A stretch of 64,000 nt of DNA. It comes from Allantophomopsis cytisporea. Lineage: Eukaryota > Ascomycota > Leotiomycetes > Phacidiales > Phacidiaceae. The DNA lies in assembly GCA_024752435.1 (NCBI GenBank), contig CP103022.1, forward strand, positions 310,001 to 374,000, in the 5' to 3' direction. Shown here one piece after another: positions 47,597-60,288 of the stretch; the stretch's first letter is position 1; the number at the start of each line of letters is the position of its first letter. The notes beneath the pieces are model-generated. The model saw only the letters and a list, made by a program, of their open reading frames with translations, was not told where the DNA came from and made no database searches. Made by a program: the position numbers and the translations under genes.

Positions 47597-49674
47597 CTAC
47601 TGTCTCCGCTGCCATACCCCCCACCAACACTCTACTAGGGATCTCTCACCATGGACTTCCCAGTCATCGTATCCTCTTTCTCTTCCCTCCTCAATAAGCT
47701 CCATATGCTCCTGAGCCATAAGTTCACGAAAGATATCGCCCATCGTCTCCGTCGCTTTATCCCTCAATGGCAATTCAACTATCACGCGAGCGCCCTCTTC
47801 CTTCGCGAGTTGCTGGCCAATGGTCCGGCTCAGCATTGGAGCATGGGCTGGGGAGTAGAGGGGATCAGCAACTACGATCACCTTATCATGGTTAGTACAA
47901 ACTCCTTTTGGTGTGCCAAAGATTGAAAGATGATGGCAAAATAAACAAGCTTCTAACGGAGTAATATGAGCAGGAGCGAGGATCCAATGAGCGTGCAAAA
48001 AGGCCTTTGAGAATCCTCACGCCCCTATCCAGGAGAGAATATATTCATTTCATGGCATATCAACGTCAAGAGGAGCGGGCGAACCCACGAAACCCTTGGA
48101 ACGCCAATACGATTATGCTTGAAACTATGCAAACGCTAGGCCTCGTGGAGAATATCCAGCAAGCCACGGGACAGTGATACATTCAATGGAAGAACGGGGG
48201 AATAGGCAGATCGTTAGTACTCGACAGCAAAGAATTCAGATCTTTCCAAACATCAGCTGCGCCTACTTGGCAAAATCTCGACACGAGCATGCACAAGACT
48301 TTCTAGGCTGTCTCCTGTGCCAAAGAATCTCCACAGCCACCCCAAAGAACAAGACTGGAGGTGGACCAGCAAGTATTCGACGGTAAGGTCTCCGTTGCAA
48401 CACCAGAGAACAAGACTGAGGCAGCCCAACAGGTGGAAGGTAGACACTTGAGATAGTTACATAAGGAAATGGTTTGGTTTGAGCGAGATAGATTTGCATT
48501 GACAAAAAGAACATTCCAAAGCATACCTGGTACCTTTCGTTCTGTGGAACATCCTCTGTCACGTTCCAATCTAACACAGCAGCCGTGACGCGCCCGCCCC
48601 TATCATCGATGAAGCTGGCATTCTGCTCAGCATTGTACTGGAGGTTGGGCACAATCTCCGGCAAGTCGGTGAGATGAACATTGCATCCCCAGATGGCGGC
48701 GGCAGCAAGACCAACAAGACCGGTGCCAGATCCAAGTTCGAGAACGGTCGTGGTGGGTTGGAGATCCGGTAAGTGCTTGCTTCCGAATACCTCGAGGCTC
48801 TTCGCCAACATGAAGGACGAGGCCCATGTCTTCAGCCCAAGGTTATCGCCCGTGAGAGGTGGCTCATGAATCTTCAAGGAGATCTCAGGGCAGCTGGCTG
48901 TCGAAGGTATTATCCATGTTCTAGTTATCGCTGACATCCCTGCAGTATGTAAGCTGATGACAAGGAAAGATTTGATAAATCGTTGCATGAGTTGAGTGAT
49001 GGGGATTGATGAACGTGTGAGAGAGTTGCGATACCTTACGAGAACTCTGCGTATGCTATGCGGGGCTTTCTCGAAAGTCATCACATCATTATCGCAATTC
49101 CATCAATGAATGTGGAGATTGATAATGAGATGATGATGTTCAAAGAAGGATGTGCTGTGGGCTGGAGATGATGTACAAGGTGGTCTCCATCGATACATGA
49201 GATCCATAATCGGAGTAAGAAGGTTTGAAGTGAAGAAGTATGGAGTCAACGATATTGGAGCTGTGTGAACCTGTCTTGTAGGAAGACATTGCCATAGAGG
49301 TAAGGGTAGTTGCAGGGGGGGCCTGCGAAGCTAACAGATGGTAGTGTGTCAACGTCACTACCTCCCTCATCTTCAACTCTGACTCACGTGTGCAGGTTAC
49401 TGCAAGGAATCAGCTTACCTGTACGCCCAGAGCGCTCGCTCAGTCGCCTACTAGCAAGCTCCCATACGGTTTCTCGTGCCTCATCGTCCTCCAACCATCT
49501 GAGAGAGCTCGAGACTATCTTGGTCAAGTACGAAGCAATAGCTTGTGGGTCATCTTGAACTGGACGTATCTTAACGTCGTTCGTATCCCAGGATGGAGGT
49601 CCCGACTCAAGGAAGTTCAGTGCGTTGACTAATGCATCCAGGGACGGCCTCGTGTAGATTTGTGGAAGATCCAT
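47597..49674 (-). CDS. EFM2: EFM2-type protein-lysine N-methyltransferase
   Basis: SAM-dependent seven-beta-strand methyltransferase; yeast EFM2 methylates lysines of translation elongation factors in the cytosol. Exons 49674-49419, 48939-48527 and 47881-47597 join in frame to 317 aa. Exon 1 gives the N-terminal helical part (SSLRWLEDDEARETVWELAS, RLSERSGRT). Exon 2 gives HEPPLTGDNLGLKTWASSF and SAM motif I, LELGSGTGLVGLAAA, then the acidic motif HLTDLPEIVPNLQYNAEQN. Exon 3 gives VIVVADPLYSP and the C-terminal strands. Both introns (479 and 645 nt) are far longer than others here, though donors and acceptors are normal. The symbol rests on overall similarity to the EFM2/FAM86 group and is moderately sure. 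Confidence 0.82.
48326..48430. repeat. 61-bp imperfect tandem duplication inside EFM2 intron 2
   Basis: AGAACAAGACTG occurs at 48346-48357 and 48407-48418, a 61-bp offset, with similar flanks (TCTCC upstream, AGCA/AACA downstream). Confidence 0.6.
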
Positions 49675-49755
49675 TACTAATTGTTATATATTAGTTTTGG
49701 AATAGCACGGTCAAATTGATAAGTATTTTATACCATGTAGCGGCTCTGCATTTTC

Positions 49756-50226
49756 ATGATTGTACGCCATCTCTTTATAGTCTTGACGGTTTGCTTTGAA
49801 TCGTTGCTTTCGTTACCTCACACCTGTGTTGGTTTGCCGTTTGATAATGTTTGTCCCGACTTTCTTGATGCATACCCTTGTCGCAATTGCGATCTACACT
49901 TCTATGTTATCACTTATGATGGTTGTCTCTATGGAAAGACATCAGAGTTGTTTGATATCTTAAGGGGCTTCACACGACTCAATGAATCACTGGGGTTTTC
50001 CGTGAGTCAAGCGTTGCAAATAGTCGGAACAGCCAAAGCGTATCAAAGATCTAGACGCCTCTCGATATGGTCTTCAGAGCTTTATGTATCTATCTCTGAG
50101 CGATCCCTGTTACGAGTTCCTGCGGGCTCCTGGGGTTATCAAAGAGCTGAATGTATGAGCTCCCTTCTTCTAGACGCCGTCAAAGAGTCACAGGTCTTGG
50201 CAAGTTTACTAACTTTTCGAGCCTGA
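49756..50226 (+). CDS. Possible small Cys-containing protein, 156 aa (uncertain)
   Basis: The ATG frame opens with a hydrophobic stretch resembling a signal peptide (MIVRHLFIVLTVCFESLLSL) and has Cys at about 13, 24, 33, 42, 45 and 57. No family recognised. It begins only 81 bp from the EFM2 start on the other strand, so it may be a chance frame in that promoter. Confidence 0.22.
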   Translation: MIVRHLFIVLTVCFESLLSLPHTCVGLPFDNVCPDFLDAYPCRNCDLHFYVITYDGCLYGKTSELFDILRGFTRLNESLGFSVSQALQIVGTAKAYQRSRRLSIWSSELYVSISERSLLRVPAGSWGYQRAECMSSLLLDAVKESQVLASLLTFRA

Positions 50227-51454
50227 ACTATCTATCAATGTCTCAGCACTTGATCCTGAAGAGAGGAAAGAAGAAGAAGAAGAAGAAGAACTGTCTCTTC
50301 TGGGTTCTTCCAAGCCCCTGACGATTCCAAAAATTCATCACGACCGAAGAACAAACAAAAAGAAAATCAAAATCCGCCGCCAAGCATTTCTACAGAAAAG
50401 CAACTGAAACAGCCGAAGCACTGAAACAGCCAATCATTGAGAAACGAGAATTTTACTAACAGATCAAATCTAGGATGGAGCAAAAGAAGCAGCAGGAGGC
50501 GTCGAGACATAAGGAGGGCAAGAAGAACGTCGATAAGAAAAAAAAAAGAGACGGTTAAGCAGAGATTCAGACTCAAGCGAAGACTCCAAGTCCGTGGAGA
50601 ACTGGCGCGCCGGGAGAAATAGAAAATGCGAAGTCCGAGCGAGCCCAAGCCAACCTTGCCGGAGCAGAGTTTCCGCGCGTGCGCTTGCTTCTCTTGGGAC
50701 CTTTCGGAAGACTGAGGTATTTATGGCGATTGAGAATGTAAAGTATATCTATATTCTTTTTCTTTTCTTGGGACTTTGAGAAGGTTAAGGTGCTCAACCC
50801 AACTTTTGATATTTTTTGAGAAAGTGGCATGGGTATTCACACATAATTGGAACAAAAATCATCTACTGGAGCCCATGTTGGGATCAGTGAGGCATGTTAA
50901 TATTTTCCAGTAAATCTCTACCAAAAATTGATAAAATTCACCAATTCTAGAAAGTTGCAGTAATTAAGATTACTAAGGTTAATCTCTGTAAGTTGTGTAG
51001 TTATAGTCATATCAAAATTATGGCCGTCATATGTTTTTGATGAGATTATGAATTTTATCACAAATTAGTGGACGCAATCAAAAAGATAATACTTTTATGA
51101 AGATTAACCTCAATGCTCAGCCACCAATAAAGTATCTCACCGTTTCCACAGAGCAAGATCAAGGAAATAAACGCCCTCATGTATTTTATCTTAAAATGCA
51201 GTCTTCCATTCAAAAATGTAATATCATGTTCGAATGTTCATGAGATAAATACGCCTCCATTCCAAACTCCAAAAAAACGCCTGCAAGGTATCTCCCCACG
51301 CTAAATGATCACGAAGCTTTTCTCGAAAAACCAACGCCCCCCCCCCAAAAAGACCCAATTGAATTGCCGTCATCGTTATCTCGGGAATATCAGTCCTAAT
51401 GATCTTCGCCCTGCAATGTTGTCAGAAGGGAACGAAAATAGTTCAAGGTAAAAA
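50227..51454. other. Intergenic, no gene recognised
   Basis: Spacer between the EFM2 promoter side and the 3' end of the RING gene. It includes a (GAA)n run (about 50268-50292), purine-rich DNA around 50340-50630, AT-rich DNA after 50850, and a run of 10 C at 51337-51346. Confidence 0.55.
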
Positions 51455-53302
51455 CTAACATGCAGACGGTCTCTCATGTCTTTCAATATCGTCTAACGTT
51501 GCCGGACCCGCCAGCATCTGCTGCACTCTATATTGCATAATCTCTTGCCTAGATAAGTGTTCATTTGAAGGATGTCTGAGCTCGAAGGGATTGTTCATCG
51601 TCACCACCATCGTGTCTGCTGCGGAGACACGGGAAGGCAGGGCTGCGGGTCTCGGTCTTCTCAAAACAGTCCTGCCAAAGGCATCGCCCCAAGTTTTCAT
51701 CCTGTATGTCCATGTACGTGTGGGAACTTCATCTTCATATGAAGGAATTCTTGAGCGAAGCTTGCGAAGTTGGCGTTCACGTCGAACCATGGCGTTGGTG
51801 ATCGTGTCAGGGCAATAGCCACGAGGCAGAGCACTCTTCTTACACATCGGACATAACGAGCTATTATTGCTGAGAAAACCATCGACACAGCTTGGATGGA
51901 AGATGTGTCCACAGTAGAGCTCTCTAATAACGGTTTGGTGTGAGACGAAGTCATCGAGGCAGATTGGACAGGCGGGTTGAAAGTAACGTATATGTTGGTG
52001 GCTGACGATGGAGTCGCGTTGAAAGCTATCCACAACTGAAGATTTGTTCATTTCGACCGGTTGTGAAGCGACAGTGTTCGGAAACTCCGTGTATTGAGGC
52101 GCAGATATAGCTTCTTGAGGTTGTACTATGATGTTTTCTAGATCCCGGGTGGCAATAGAAGTAGTCGAGATGTTGTGACAAGCGTAAAGGTAGAGCGGCA
52201 TCTTGTCAATAATATGCATAGGAACCGTGAGTCTTTTGATGCCAAGAGCTTCGAGATCCACTTCACCATCTGTGATTCTCCGTCTGAGTGATGCACGACG
52301 TTTTCGTAGTAGCATGTGCATGGCAAACGAGGTCGACATCACAGAAACGGCCAATGCACCTATAACAACTAGTAGAAAGAGCCACAAACTGGGTAGACCC
52401 GAATTAGCGTCGCCATGAATAACTGTGCGTATTCTGGCGTAGTTCTGAGGCCCAAATTCGTCTGCCAATATGTGGCCGTTTGGAACCTCAGTCATATTAC
52501 CCGAATACAAACTCAAATTTCCCATCATCTCGCGACCATAGCTAGCTGATACAGCATATATTGGGAATTTGTTGACGTACTTCCAGTGACCTTGGTCCTT
52601 CAAGTCCCATTCAGGTGAGCTTACGGGCGGAGGATCGTCATATTCATAGTCCGGCAGATAAAAGATGAAAGCTCTTATGGGATCCAGGCGAGCGGCGGCT
52701 AGGTATGAACGTGTGCAGTTGGAATCGAACCATGGTGCTAGGGCAACAAGATTGTAATCTTTCTTTGGGAGATTCTGCTGTCTAGTAACATTCCTTGGAA
52801 TGTATTGCCGTGAAGTGTTGTAGCAGTAATCGGCTCTGTCAAGATCTGGCACATATAAGATTCCTTTGTCGATTCCACTTGGATCAGCGCTGTTGGTAGA
52901 AAGAACTTGGATATCACGCGTAATGTCTTGGCGATAAGACAAGTTAGCCTGAAATAGATGTTAGTATCTTCCAGGATCATGATAGAAATACGTACCGACA
53001 CCGTTTGGTAACTATTGAGAGTGCCGGATTCGGCGTAATCAGGATTTTGAATCACCACCCTTTACTCTGTCAGCGATAACTTCCTCTGGTAAAACAATAT
53101 TATCCACACGATTAGAATAAATCATATCGTCTAGACAAGTATTCAATCACTAGATCCTTGAGCAGTGTAATGCCAAGATCTTGGATTGTGCGGGACAGAT
53201 AATTCTTGAATCTCTGGAGATTCCCAACATCTTGTTGACATGACGAGAAGATCTTGAGATGTGACGAATTCCGACCAAGATTTAGAAATAGAAACACTTA
53301 CA
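51455..53302 (-). CDS. Membrane-anchored RING-H2 E3 ubiquitin ligase (5' end unresolved)
   Basis: Probable PA-TM-RING-type ubiquitin ligase of endomembranes. The main exon (52948-51455) carries a lumenal part with several N-glycosylation sites, one transmembrane helix (LWLFLLVVIGALAVSVMS, about 52310-52400) and a RING-H2 domain (about 51838-51970). The RING has CPICLDDF, CGHIFHPSC and CPMCK, all eight zinc ligands present. An upstream exon 53059-52996 (IQNPDYAESGTLNSYQTVS) joins in frame over a 47-nt intron. A further short exon, 53327-53302, would also keep phase, but I could not find the initiator ATG or signal peptide. The N-terminus is therefore incomplete; introns or a frameshift near 53060 are possible. 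Confidence 0.8.
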
Positions 53303-53327
53303 CTCTATTCCCTATCGAAGCTGTTGC

Positions 53328-55221
53328 CTTGTCAGTCTATACTTGAAGAGTGTATCATATGATACAAAAATTTAGGCAATTTACTTACACATATTAAAGG
53401 GCTCTTTGTGAAACACTCTGAGGGCGTCTCGCGCCCCACTCTCCGCAAGGTGTATTTGTTAAATAAGCGCCTTGGAAAAAGTAGGAGATGAATGACGCGT
53501 CTTACGACTCGAATAAAAAGTAGAAGAGGGAAGTCAGTTCGCGACGATGATGTTTATGATATTCATGATTCCAGGATTCTCATCATGAGGCTCAAGGGAT
53601 ATTGGCGTAGTGATGCATATGCAGCGTCGATGATGGATTTGATGGTAAAAGAGGGTGGATGTGGGAGGGTTGCCAAGAAGATTTGAAGGTTGGGGAAGCG
53701 GTAGTGCGAGGGCTGGTACGCTGGTAGATTCGTTAGAAAGGTTAGACAGGTTCCACTCCGGGAGATCGCGAGTTTGGCGGGCTGGGCAGAAAAGCTTGGT
53801 TGCGCCCCAAGGGAACACACGACAATGACGACGCAGGTACAGGGTGAGACTCGGTATTTGGTAAAAGATGAAATGACAAGAGATTATCATTTGTCAAAGC
53901 AACTGTCAGTTATGGAAGAATAGGGTCCCGGATGGAGATAGTCTGTGCGAAAGACGACTGAGATTGAGATGGTGAGGTGGATGTGGGCTTCTGACATCGA
54001 TATGCTTGCTTCTCGTGCTCGGTCGGAATATACATCAGCTAAGGGCGAGTATACAAGGGATCAGCGAGCAATGCGATGGGTCTTTCGTGAAGTGCGAAAA
54101 GAAGAGGATCCTTTTGGAGTTATCTTCTTTTCACTCGGCCGAACAATGCCGGTTGATTCTGTCCTCCTTCGGCCGAACGAGCAAGGCCGATGAAGATCAG
54201 GATCTAAGTGCCACAGCCCTTGAGAGCATTGATATGTTTAATGGTAAGTCAAAGAAGGATGATACGAAAAAGATGCAAGCAATGAGTAGATGTATGACAT
54301 GAATTGTCTTGCACCACTTGTAGCAAGTCTGACTGACGTTCATTGTTTACCCTTCAGATTCTCGTGAATGTTGTCCGTTAACAAGGGGTGGCCTATCGCT
54401 TGAGAGCTCCTGATGATCGTTGTAACAACATCGGAATCTTGCAACAGCCTACCGCATCCAATGAAAGTTTGAAAATCCGAAACCACGATCATCGAATTCG
54501 CTCTCTTCTCCATAAGTCCACGTCTTTGGCTTCTGTGATTTTACACTTCCCACATCTGTGTTTGTAGAGAACCATCTCGTCCTCTTCCTGTTGGTCTTGG
54601 AGTTGCATCTCACCAGAGTCTCAGTAAAGCAGCTGAGGTGTGGAAGCAACATCACCGAGGCTCTCTGAAGGTAGCTAACTAACTTCTACTTACGACGCGA
54701 TAATCTCCGTTCACGGCTACAACTAATCATGATCAGACAGTGCTGAGATTCGTATGCTCAAATCGTTACAACCAATAGCCAAGAGCTTGAGGTCCTTTTC
54801 CTTTGAACTGGTCCTTACACATGCCTTCTTCATTGCCTGTATTGATACCGACAACGACTCAAGGATCTTGACGCACTCAACTGGACTGTATTCATTCTTA
54901 GAACACGGAGCACCTCAGCACCTTACCTAGACCCTCCATCACTCTAAACTGCCGGTGCATCACCCCCGGCGGTCTGCATGCCCGGCATATTAGGCGACAA
55001 CATCCTCAATTTGGTTACAGCCGCATCACGGATATTGCGGCCGCATAATCCATGTCCCAAGCAATGACTTAATGATCAACCACAGTCCATCGCGAGCTTC
55101 GAAAGCGCATCGATATCACCAACCACTGCCTGCGACTTCTAGCTTCCCAGCGTCATATATTCGTATCAAATCTATACGCTCTCTAAACGGATCTTTAATC
55201 AACTCCACACATTCTCTCACA
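53328..55221. other. Intergenic, no gene resolved
   Basis: Contains the unresolved 5' part and promoter of the RING gene and the upstream region of ADA3. No further gene was supported. Confidence 0.45.
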
Positions 55222-57556
55222 ATGCCTGGCCAGAAGGGCCCAGGCAAGAAAGGTCGCGGCGGTGCCGATTCGCGAAACTCGCGTTCGCGCAATACGACAC
55301 CCAACTCCGCCGCTGGTCCAGGTGTGGTTCCTCCAACTTCCGACAGCAGCGAGACTGCCCTACTCGGCATTCCTGTACGATCCCTTTCGACCTTCGATGG
55401 CTTCGATTCCAACTCTTCGACCTCAATCCCCGACTCGAAGGGCATCGATGTAGACATGGAGTCGCTTGGCACATTGATGACTACCGCCGAAACCCGAGGG
55501 GAGATATCCAACATTGGGATGAGAAAGTTGTCGCCAATCAAGCGGGGTCGACAGGAGGAGATACAACAGGACGCTCAACGAGATGCTACGCGGAAGGAAA
55601 ACGAAGAAGTCCGTCGGAAGAAGAAGGAGAGTTCAAAGGCGAAGGAGCGTCCATTGACACATGGTGCGCATTCTGCTGTTCCACAAGATGGTTCAAGTCT
55701 TGGTATGTTGAGATTTTCTTCGTCGGATGGACTGAGATTTCCAAGAATACAAGCGTGTCAGCATAAGCATCGAGTACTGTCTGCAACATGTTCGCACCTT
55801 CTCATTGGCATCATTATGGATGCATCTTGCCTATCATGATAGGGACTTAATGCGCATGGCGCAAACACACATTACAAAGACAGCATCGTATATTATCTAT
55901 ATGTCGAGAAGCTTCAGAAATTCTGTCAAACTTAAGATACGATTTCATCCTTGCGTTCAAAAACAGACAGTCAACTCAAGTTGCAACATGCCAAGGCGCA
56001 AAGTTCATGCCAGGCCCCGCAAAAAGAAGGCCACCGATGTATCCAACACCGCTGCCGGAGAAGAACACGCCTTAAACCCTACATACGCTGACTCTAATCA
56101 AACAGCTGCCAACCCACGCCATAAATCTGCACGCGAGGCTGGTTCTGCGAGCTCATCACTTTCACCAGTTCCGCAAGCAACTCCAGGACCAGCAATTCCC
56201 GAGGTGGAAGCTCTTCCTGCACCTGTCGTCAGTGTACCTGATGACGGCTCTTCTGGAGATAGCTCCTCTGATGAACACCAGCCCCCACCAGCTGCTGCTG
56301 TTCAAAAGACGATGACTTTCGGTGACAACCCGTTGAAATTTCCGGATCCAACACGCTACGAAATCCCAAAAGTCACACCAGATATGTCGGAAGAAGAGAA
56401 GAAGGCAATCTTTGATGTTGCTGATTACCCACACGATGATCTCTCAGAACTTATTCCTGGCACTCCACCAGATAAAGACTTTTCCAATGCGAAACCAACT
56501 GGACAGGTCCAGGCTAATACCTTTGCCACATATCTTGAACCTTTCTTCCGCCCATTCTCGGAAGAGGATCTTGCATTTTTGCGTGAGGGCGGTGATAGAG
56601 TCAATCCATTCATCATCCCCCCACGTGGCAAGAAGCATTATAAGGAAATATGGGCCGAGGAAGATGGTGCTATGTCTATTGATCAGCCAACTACGAAGCG
56701 TCCACAGAATCAGGCGCGTGGTAGTATTGATGATATGAACGATACTACCGCCGAGACGGATCAAATTTCCTTGCCACCAATGACAAGCAGATTGATTGCT
56801 CTAATGAGACCTGAAAATAGACCTCAAACCGACTCCAATGACACCGATGAGATCATGGGTGACACGAACGATGAGCTCGCCAACATTCTCAGCGGCACAT
56901 CCAACCGCCCAGAACCCCTTCCCCCAGCCACACGCATTCCAGGTCTCGTAAACGACACAACCATCAAAAGGGAGCCCCCCAAGATGACAGGCCAGCAAAT
57001 GGACGATCGCCTGAAGCAAGAGCTTCAATTCATCGGGTTCCTCGAGCCCGACGCCCAACCCAATTACGACGAACATCGTGATGACGAGATAGCCGAGCGC
57101 ATCCGCATCCTCCAAGCGCGCCTCAAATCCCAACAAATGATCAACAACGCACGCAAAGCAGCGCTCGTTCCGCGCGTCAAGGAGCAAATGGCCTACCAGG
57201 AATACAACACCATCCGCGAAGACCTCGACACACAGGTGCAGGCCGCATACACCAAGCGCACGCGCACAATGGGCAAGAGCAAGAAGCAAAAACGGGCTGG
57301 TGGTGCAGGCGGCGGCTCCCACGCCCCCGCGAGCGGTATGGCGCGTCCTGGTATTGGCGATATGACGAAGACTGTCATGGAGCGGCGGAGTAAGTGGGTT
57401 GATGTTGTGGGTCCTGTGTTTGAGAATGAGAAGGATCTCAACAGGGTCCCGCGTGAGCGTGATGAGGGCTCGAGTATCTTTAAACCCGAGATTTTGGCGC
57501 CGTTTTTGGCGGCGGAGAAGTTGAAGTGGGAGGAGGGGGAGGATGAAGAGGAGTAG
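55222..57556 (+). CDS. NGG1: Ada3/Ngg1, SAGA and ADA acetyltransferase module subunit
   Basis: Transcriptional coactivator that links Ada2 and Gcn5 in the histone acetyltransferase module of SAGA. Exons 55222-55702 and 55971-57556 join in frame to 688 aa. The N-terminus (basic MPGQKGPGKKGRGG, then RSRNTTP, and ERPLTHGAHS near the end of exon 1) matches filamentous-fungal Ngg1. The middle has IPGTPPDKDFSNAKPTGQV and TFATYLEPFFRPFSEEDLAF. The Ada3 domain (about residues 459-605) includes LKQELQFIGFLEPDAQPNY, DDEIAERIRILQARLKSQQ and a basic TRTMGKSKKQKR. The acceptor at 55970 was chosen because it alone keeps phase. The 268-nt intron might hide a small extra exon. The frame open before 55222 is leader. 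Confidence 0.92.
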
Positions 57557-58041
57557 AAGACATCGGGATTATATTGTGATGCACGTGGTATGGATAAATA
57601 TGTAGATGTGGAGTGGGCCTTTTGTTGGAGTTGGATGGCGGGTGTGGTTGGCATGGGATGGAGTTTGGTCTTTGTATTCTCTCTTTGATTCCCTCCACGA
57701 ACTTATATCATTCCGCGTGACGCGCTGAGATGGGCGGTTGGAGGGTGCAAGGCGTCAGGGCGGGTAGGATGATGGGAAGGAACGCGTGAAGCGGCGTTTA
57801 AGATACCATAGCTGTTTATGCCATTCTTTTCACTGCCGTGCTATTTGATGGTGGGGAGGGATTGAGGTTGTGTTAGGGTGATTTTGATCTAAATTTTAGG
57901 ATTTGAGTTCCGATGTTCAGCTGTTAGAGTATTTGGGGTTAGATTATGGGTTGCTGTGTTTATGGGGCGTTTATGATCTTGACTATGATCCGTAATATCC
58001 TCATGCGTCCTTGCTAATATTCAATCTTGAGAGCTTTCGTG

Positions 58042-58080
58042 GTGTAGCTGTAGCTGTAGCTGTAGCTGTAGCTGTAGCTA
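58042..58080. repeat. Hexanucleotide array (CTGTAG)n
   Basis: CTG at 58048, 58054, 58060, 58066 and 58072, each followed by TAG. Confidence 0.9.
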
Positions 58081-58498
58081 ATATGCAAAGAGGGGAGACC
58101 CATAAGCGGGTATCGCGTGCTAATTACAACCTCGACCTCTACTTCAACTTGATGCTTGATGCTTGATGTGATCATGGGGAATACGGAGCCAAGGCGCATA
58201 CAATACAGGTACCATACACACATATACGCATATATAATCCACCAAAACGTGCCATACTGTGCCATATCGTCTGGCATAACATACCCGTACCGTGCGGCTT
58301 GGCTACCTCGACTTACAAGGTTGAGCCCAAGCCCCAGCTCAAGCCTAGGCCTGGAGTTCAGTTCGGGGGTCAGAGTTTGGGGCCCAGAGCTCAGAGCTCA
58401 GATTTGAGAGCTTGTGGATGGCTCCCGCGATTTTGTGGAGGAGCTGGCTGATTTACATTCAATGTATCTGTCGGGTACATACAGGCATACGTCTATCT

Positions 58499-58564
58499 AT
58501 GTCCATGTCCATGTCCATGTCCATGTCCATGTCCATGTCTATGTCCATGTCCATGTCTATGTCT
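58499..58564. repeat. Hexanucleotide array (ATGTCC)n
   Basis: About eleven units of ATGTCC with occasional ATGTCT. Confidence 0.9.
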
Positions 58565-59524
58565 ACATCTAATCTGATCCGCAGTTACGGAAGATACAAG
58601 CTTGATGATCTGGACTGATGTTGGGAGAATATGTCTTGTGCAATGCTGTAGTGCAGTGTTCTGGACTATCTTTGACAATGGACTGACGGTGTTATAGGAG
58701 CGAGGTCTGAAGGACGTGATTTGCTCTTTGATATGCGCGTTTATTCACTGTCACTGCGCATGGATTGGAGCTACGGTGGTAAGGCTGAGCAACCCCATTA
58801 TAGTGGCTGTCTGGTGCTGTTGCCGCTGTTATATTGTGTAGGGTAGCTGGGGATCGAGGCAGGTTTGTTGGTTAAGAGTGTTAACATGGTTCATGTGAGA
58901 TGAGGCGATTCTTTATTGACGCGTTCAGGTTGATCAAGTGTTCATTGTAGGTGGTTCTTCATGAGTGTGGATGTTGTATGGGAGAGCTCGGAGGCTGTAG
59001 AGGATTTGTTATGGAGTTGTAAATATCTTATTGCTTGCAGATTGAGGGTTGGACATCCCATTGGAGGGAATAGAACCTATCTATGGGAGTGAGGAGGACA
59101 TTAAATACGCGTAATATCAGTCAATGATGCTGTGTCAGAGGTGAGGTTCGATGGTATAGAGCTGCGTTTGCTTGAGATGCTTCATGACTGATACCTCACG
59201 AAGCTGATTCGTGTCCGTTGAAACTGTGGATTGGGATGTGGGTGTTTCTGAGGTAGCAGGAGAAGAACTGTAGTCAACAGGCTCATGGGGTGGAATATTT
59301 GATGGCATGAGGGTGTCCTGTGTAGTTCTGAGCTATCTTCTAAAGACCCTCATACCATGAAGGTTGCTGTACACAGGAACGAACAATGACTAACGAATAG
59401 CAAACGACGCTCTGTATGGTATGAAGTTGGCTGACAACCAAACTTCTGGTATGTATGGAGGGAGTAGAGAGGTGAGAGCGTAGGTAGAGAGAGCATATGA
59501 GTGGACGTGGGGCCTGGGCACAGG

Positions 59525-59553
59525 CATAGGCATAGGCAGAGGCAGAGGCAGAA
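59525..59553. repeat. Hexanucleotide array (CATAGG)2(CAGAGG)2
   Basis: Units start at 59525, 59531, 59537, 59543 and 59549. The second half reads CCTCTG on the other strand. Confidence 0.8.
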
Positions 59554-59799
59554 TGGAAGATGCACAAAGAGAGATAAAGTTCTACTCCTGTGATTTCTGA
59601 CGCGTCTTTGGGCATCCAGGTATCTTCTGAGCTCCCATGTAGTCCATGCAATCTCTAGCTAAGTGATTCTCCTCCAAACACTCCGCACTCTTTTGTTCAT
59701 GTGGTGATGACCACCCAGAATATATTTGATCGGTGTGCAGGCGTGGCAGGGTACTTACTTGCTTTACTGTAGGACTTGGTCAGAGATCAAAGATCGGTG

Positions 59800-59801
<2 letters not shown>

Positions 59802-59842
<41 letters not shown>

Positions 59843-59864
59843 TCAGGGACCAGAGACCAGAGAC
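59802..59864. repeat. Heptanucleotide array (CAGACAC)n
   Basis: Nine 7-bp units: five perfect, then CAGACAT, CAGGGAC and two CAGAGAC. Confidence 0.9.
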
Positions 59865-60031
59865 TATACCGCGTACATACATAACACTGGGATTTGGAGG
59901 ACAATCAGTTCATCACGGACAACTACATACCTAATACGCCAACACCAGCTTTCAAGTGTCAGTTCACAGGGGTGCACGCAATTTTGGTGGATGATTGTGA
60001 GTTTTGGATGTGGTGTGATGGTGATGGTGCT

Positions 60032-60069
60032 CTGCTTTGCTTTGCTTTGCTTTGCTTTGCTTTGCTTTA
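60032..60069. repeat. Pentanucleotide array (CTTTG)n
   Basis: About seven consecutive CTTTG units. Confidence 0.9.
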
Positions 60070-60240
60070 ACGAGCTTTGAGATGTTAGGAAGTTGAGAGA
60101 AGTAGAGTGTGGCCACCTCTATCTCTATCTCTTCTACTCATTCAGTGCCTGATGTGCCTGTCCAGCTGACTACCTTTGTTGTGAGGTAGATGGTTTTGAA
60201 CGGGTGTACCCAAGCCAAGCGGAGGTATCGGGAAGCAGGG

Positions 60241-60288
60241 TCTATCTGTCTGTCTATCTGTCTGTCTATCTATCTATCTATCTATCTA
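60241..60288. repeat. Tetranucleotide array (TCTG/TCTA)n
   Basis: Mixed TCTG and TCTA units resolving into pure TCTA. Confidence 0.9.
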
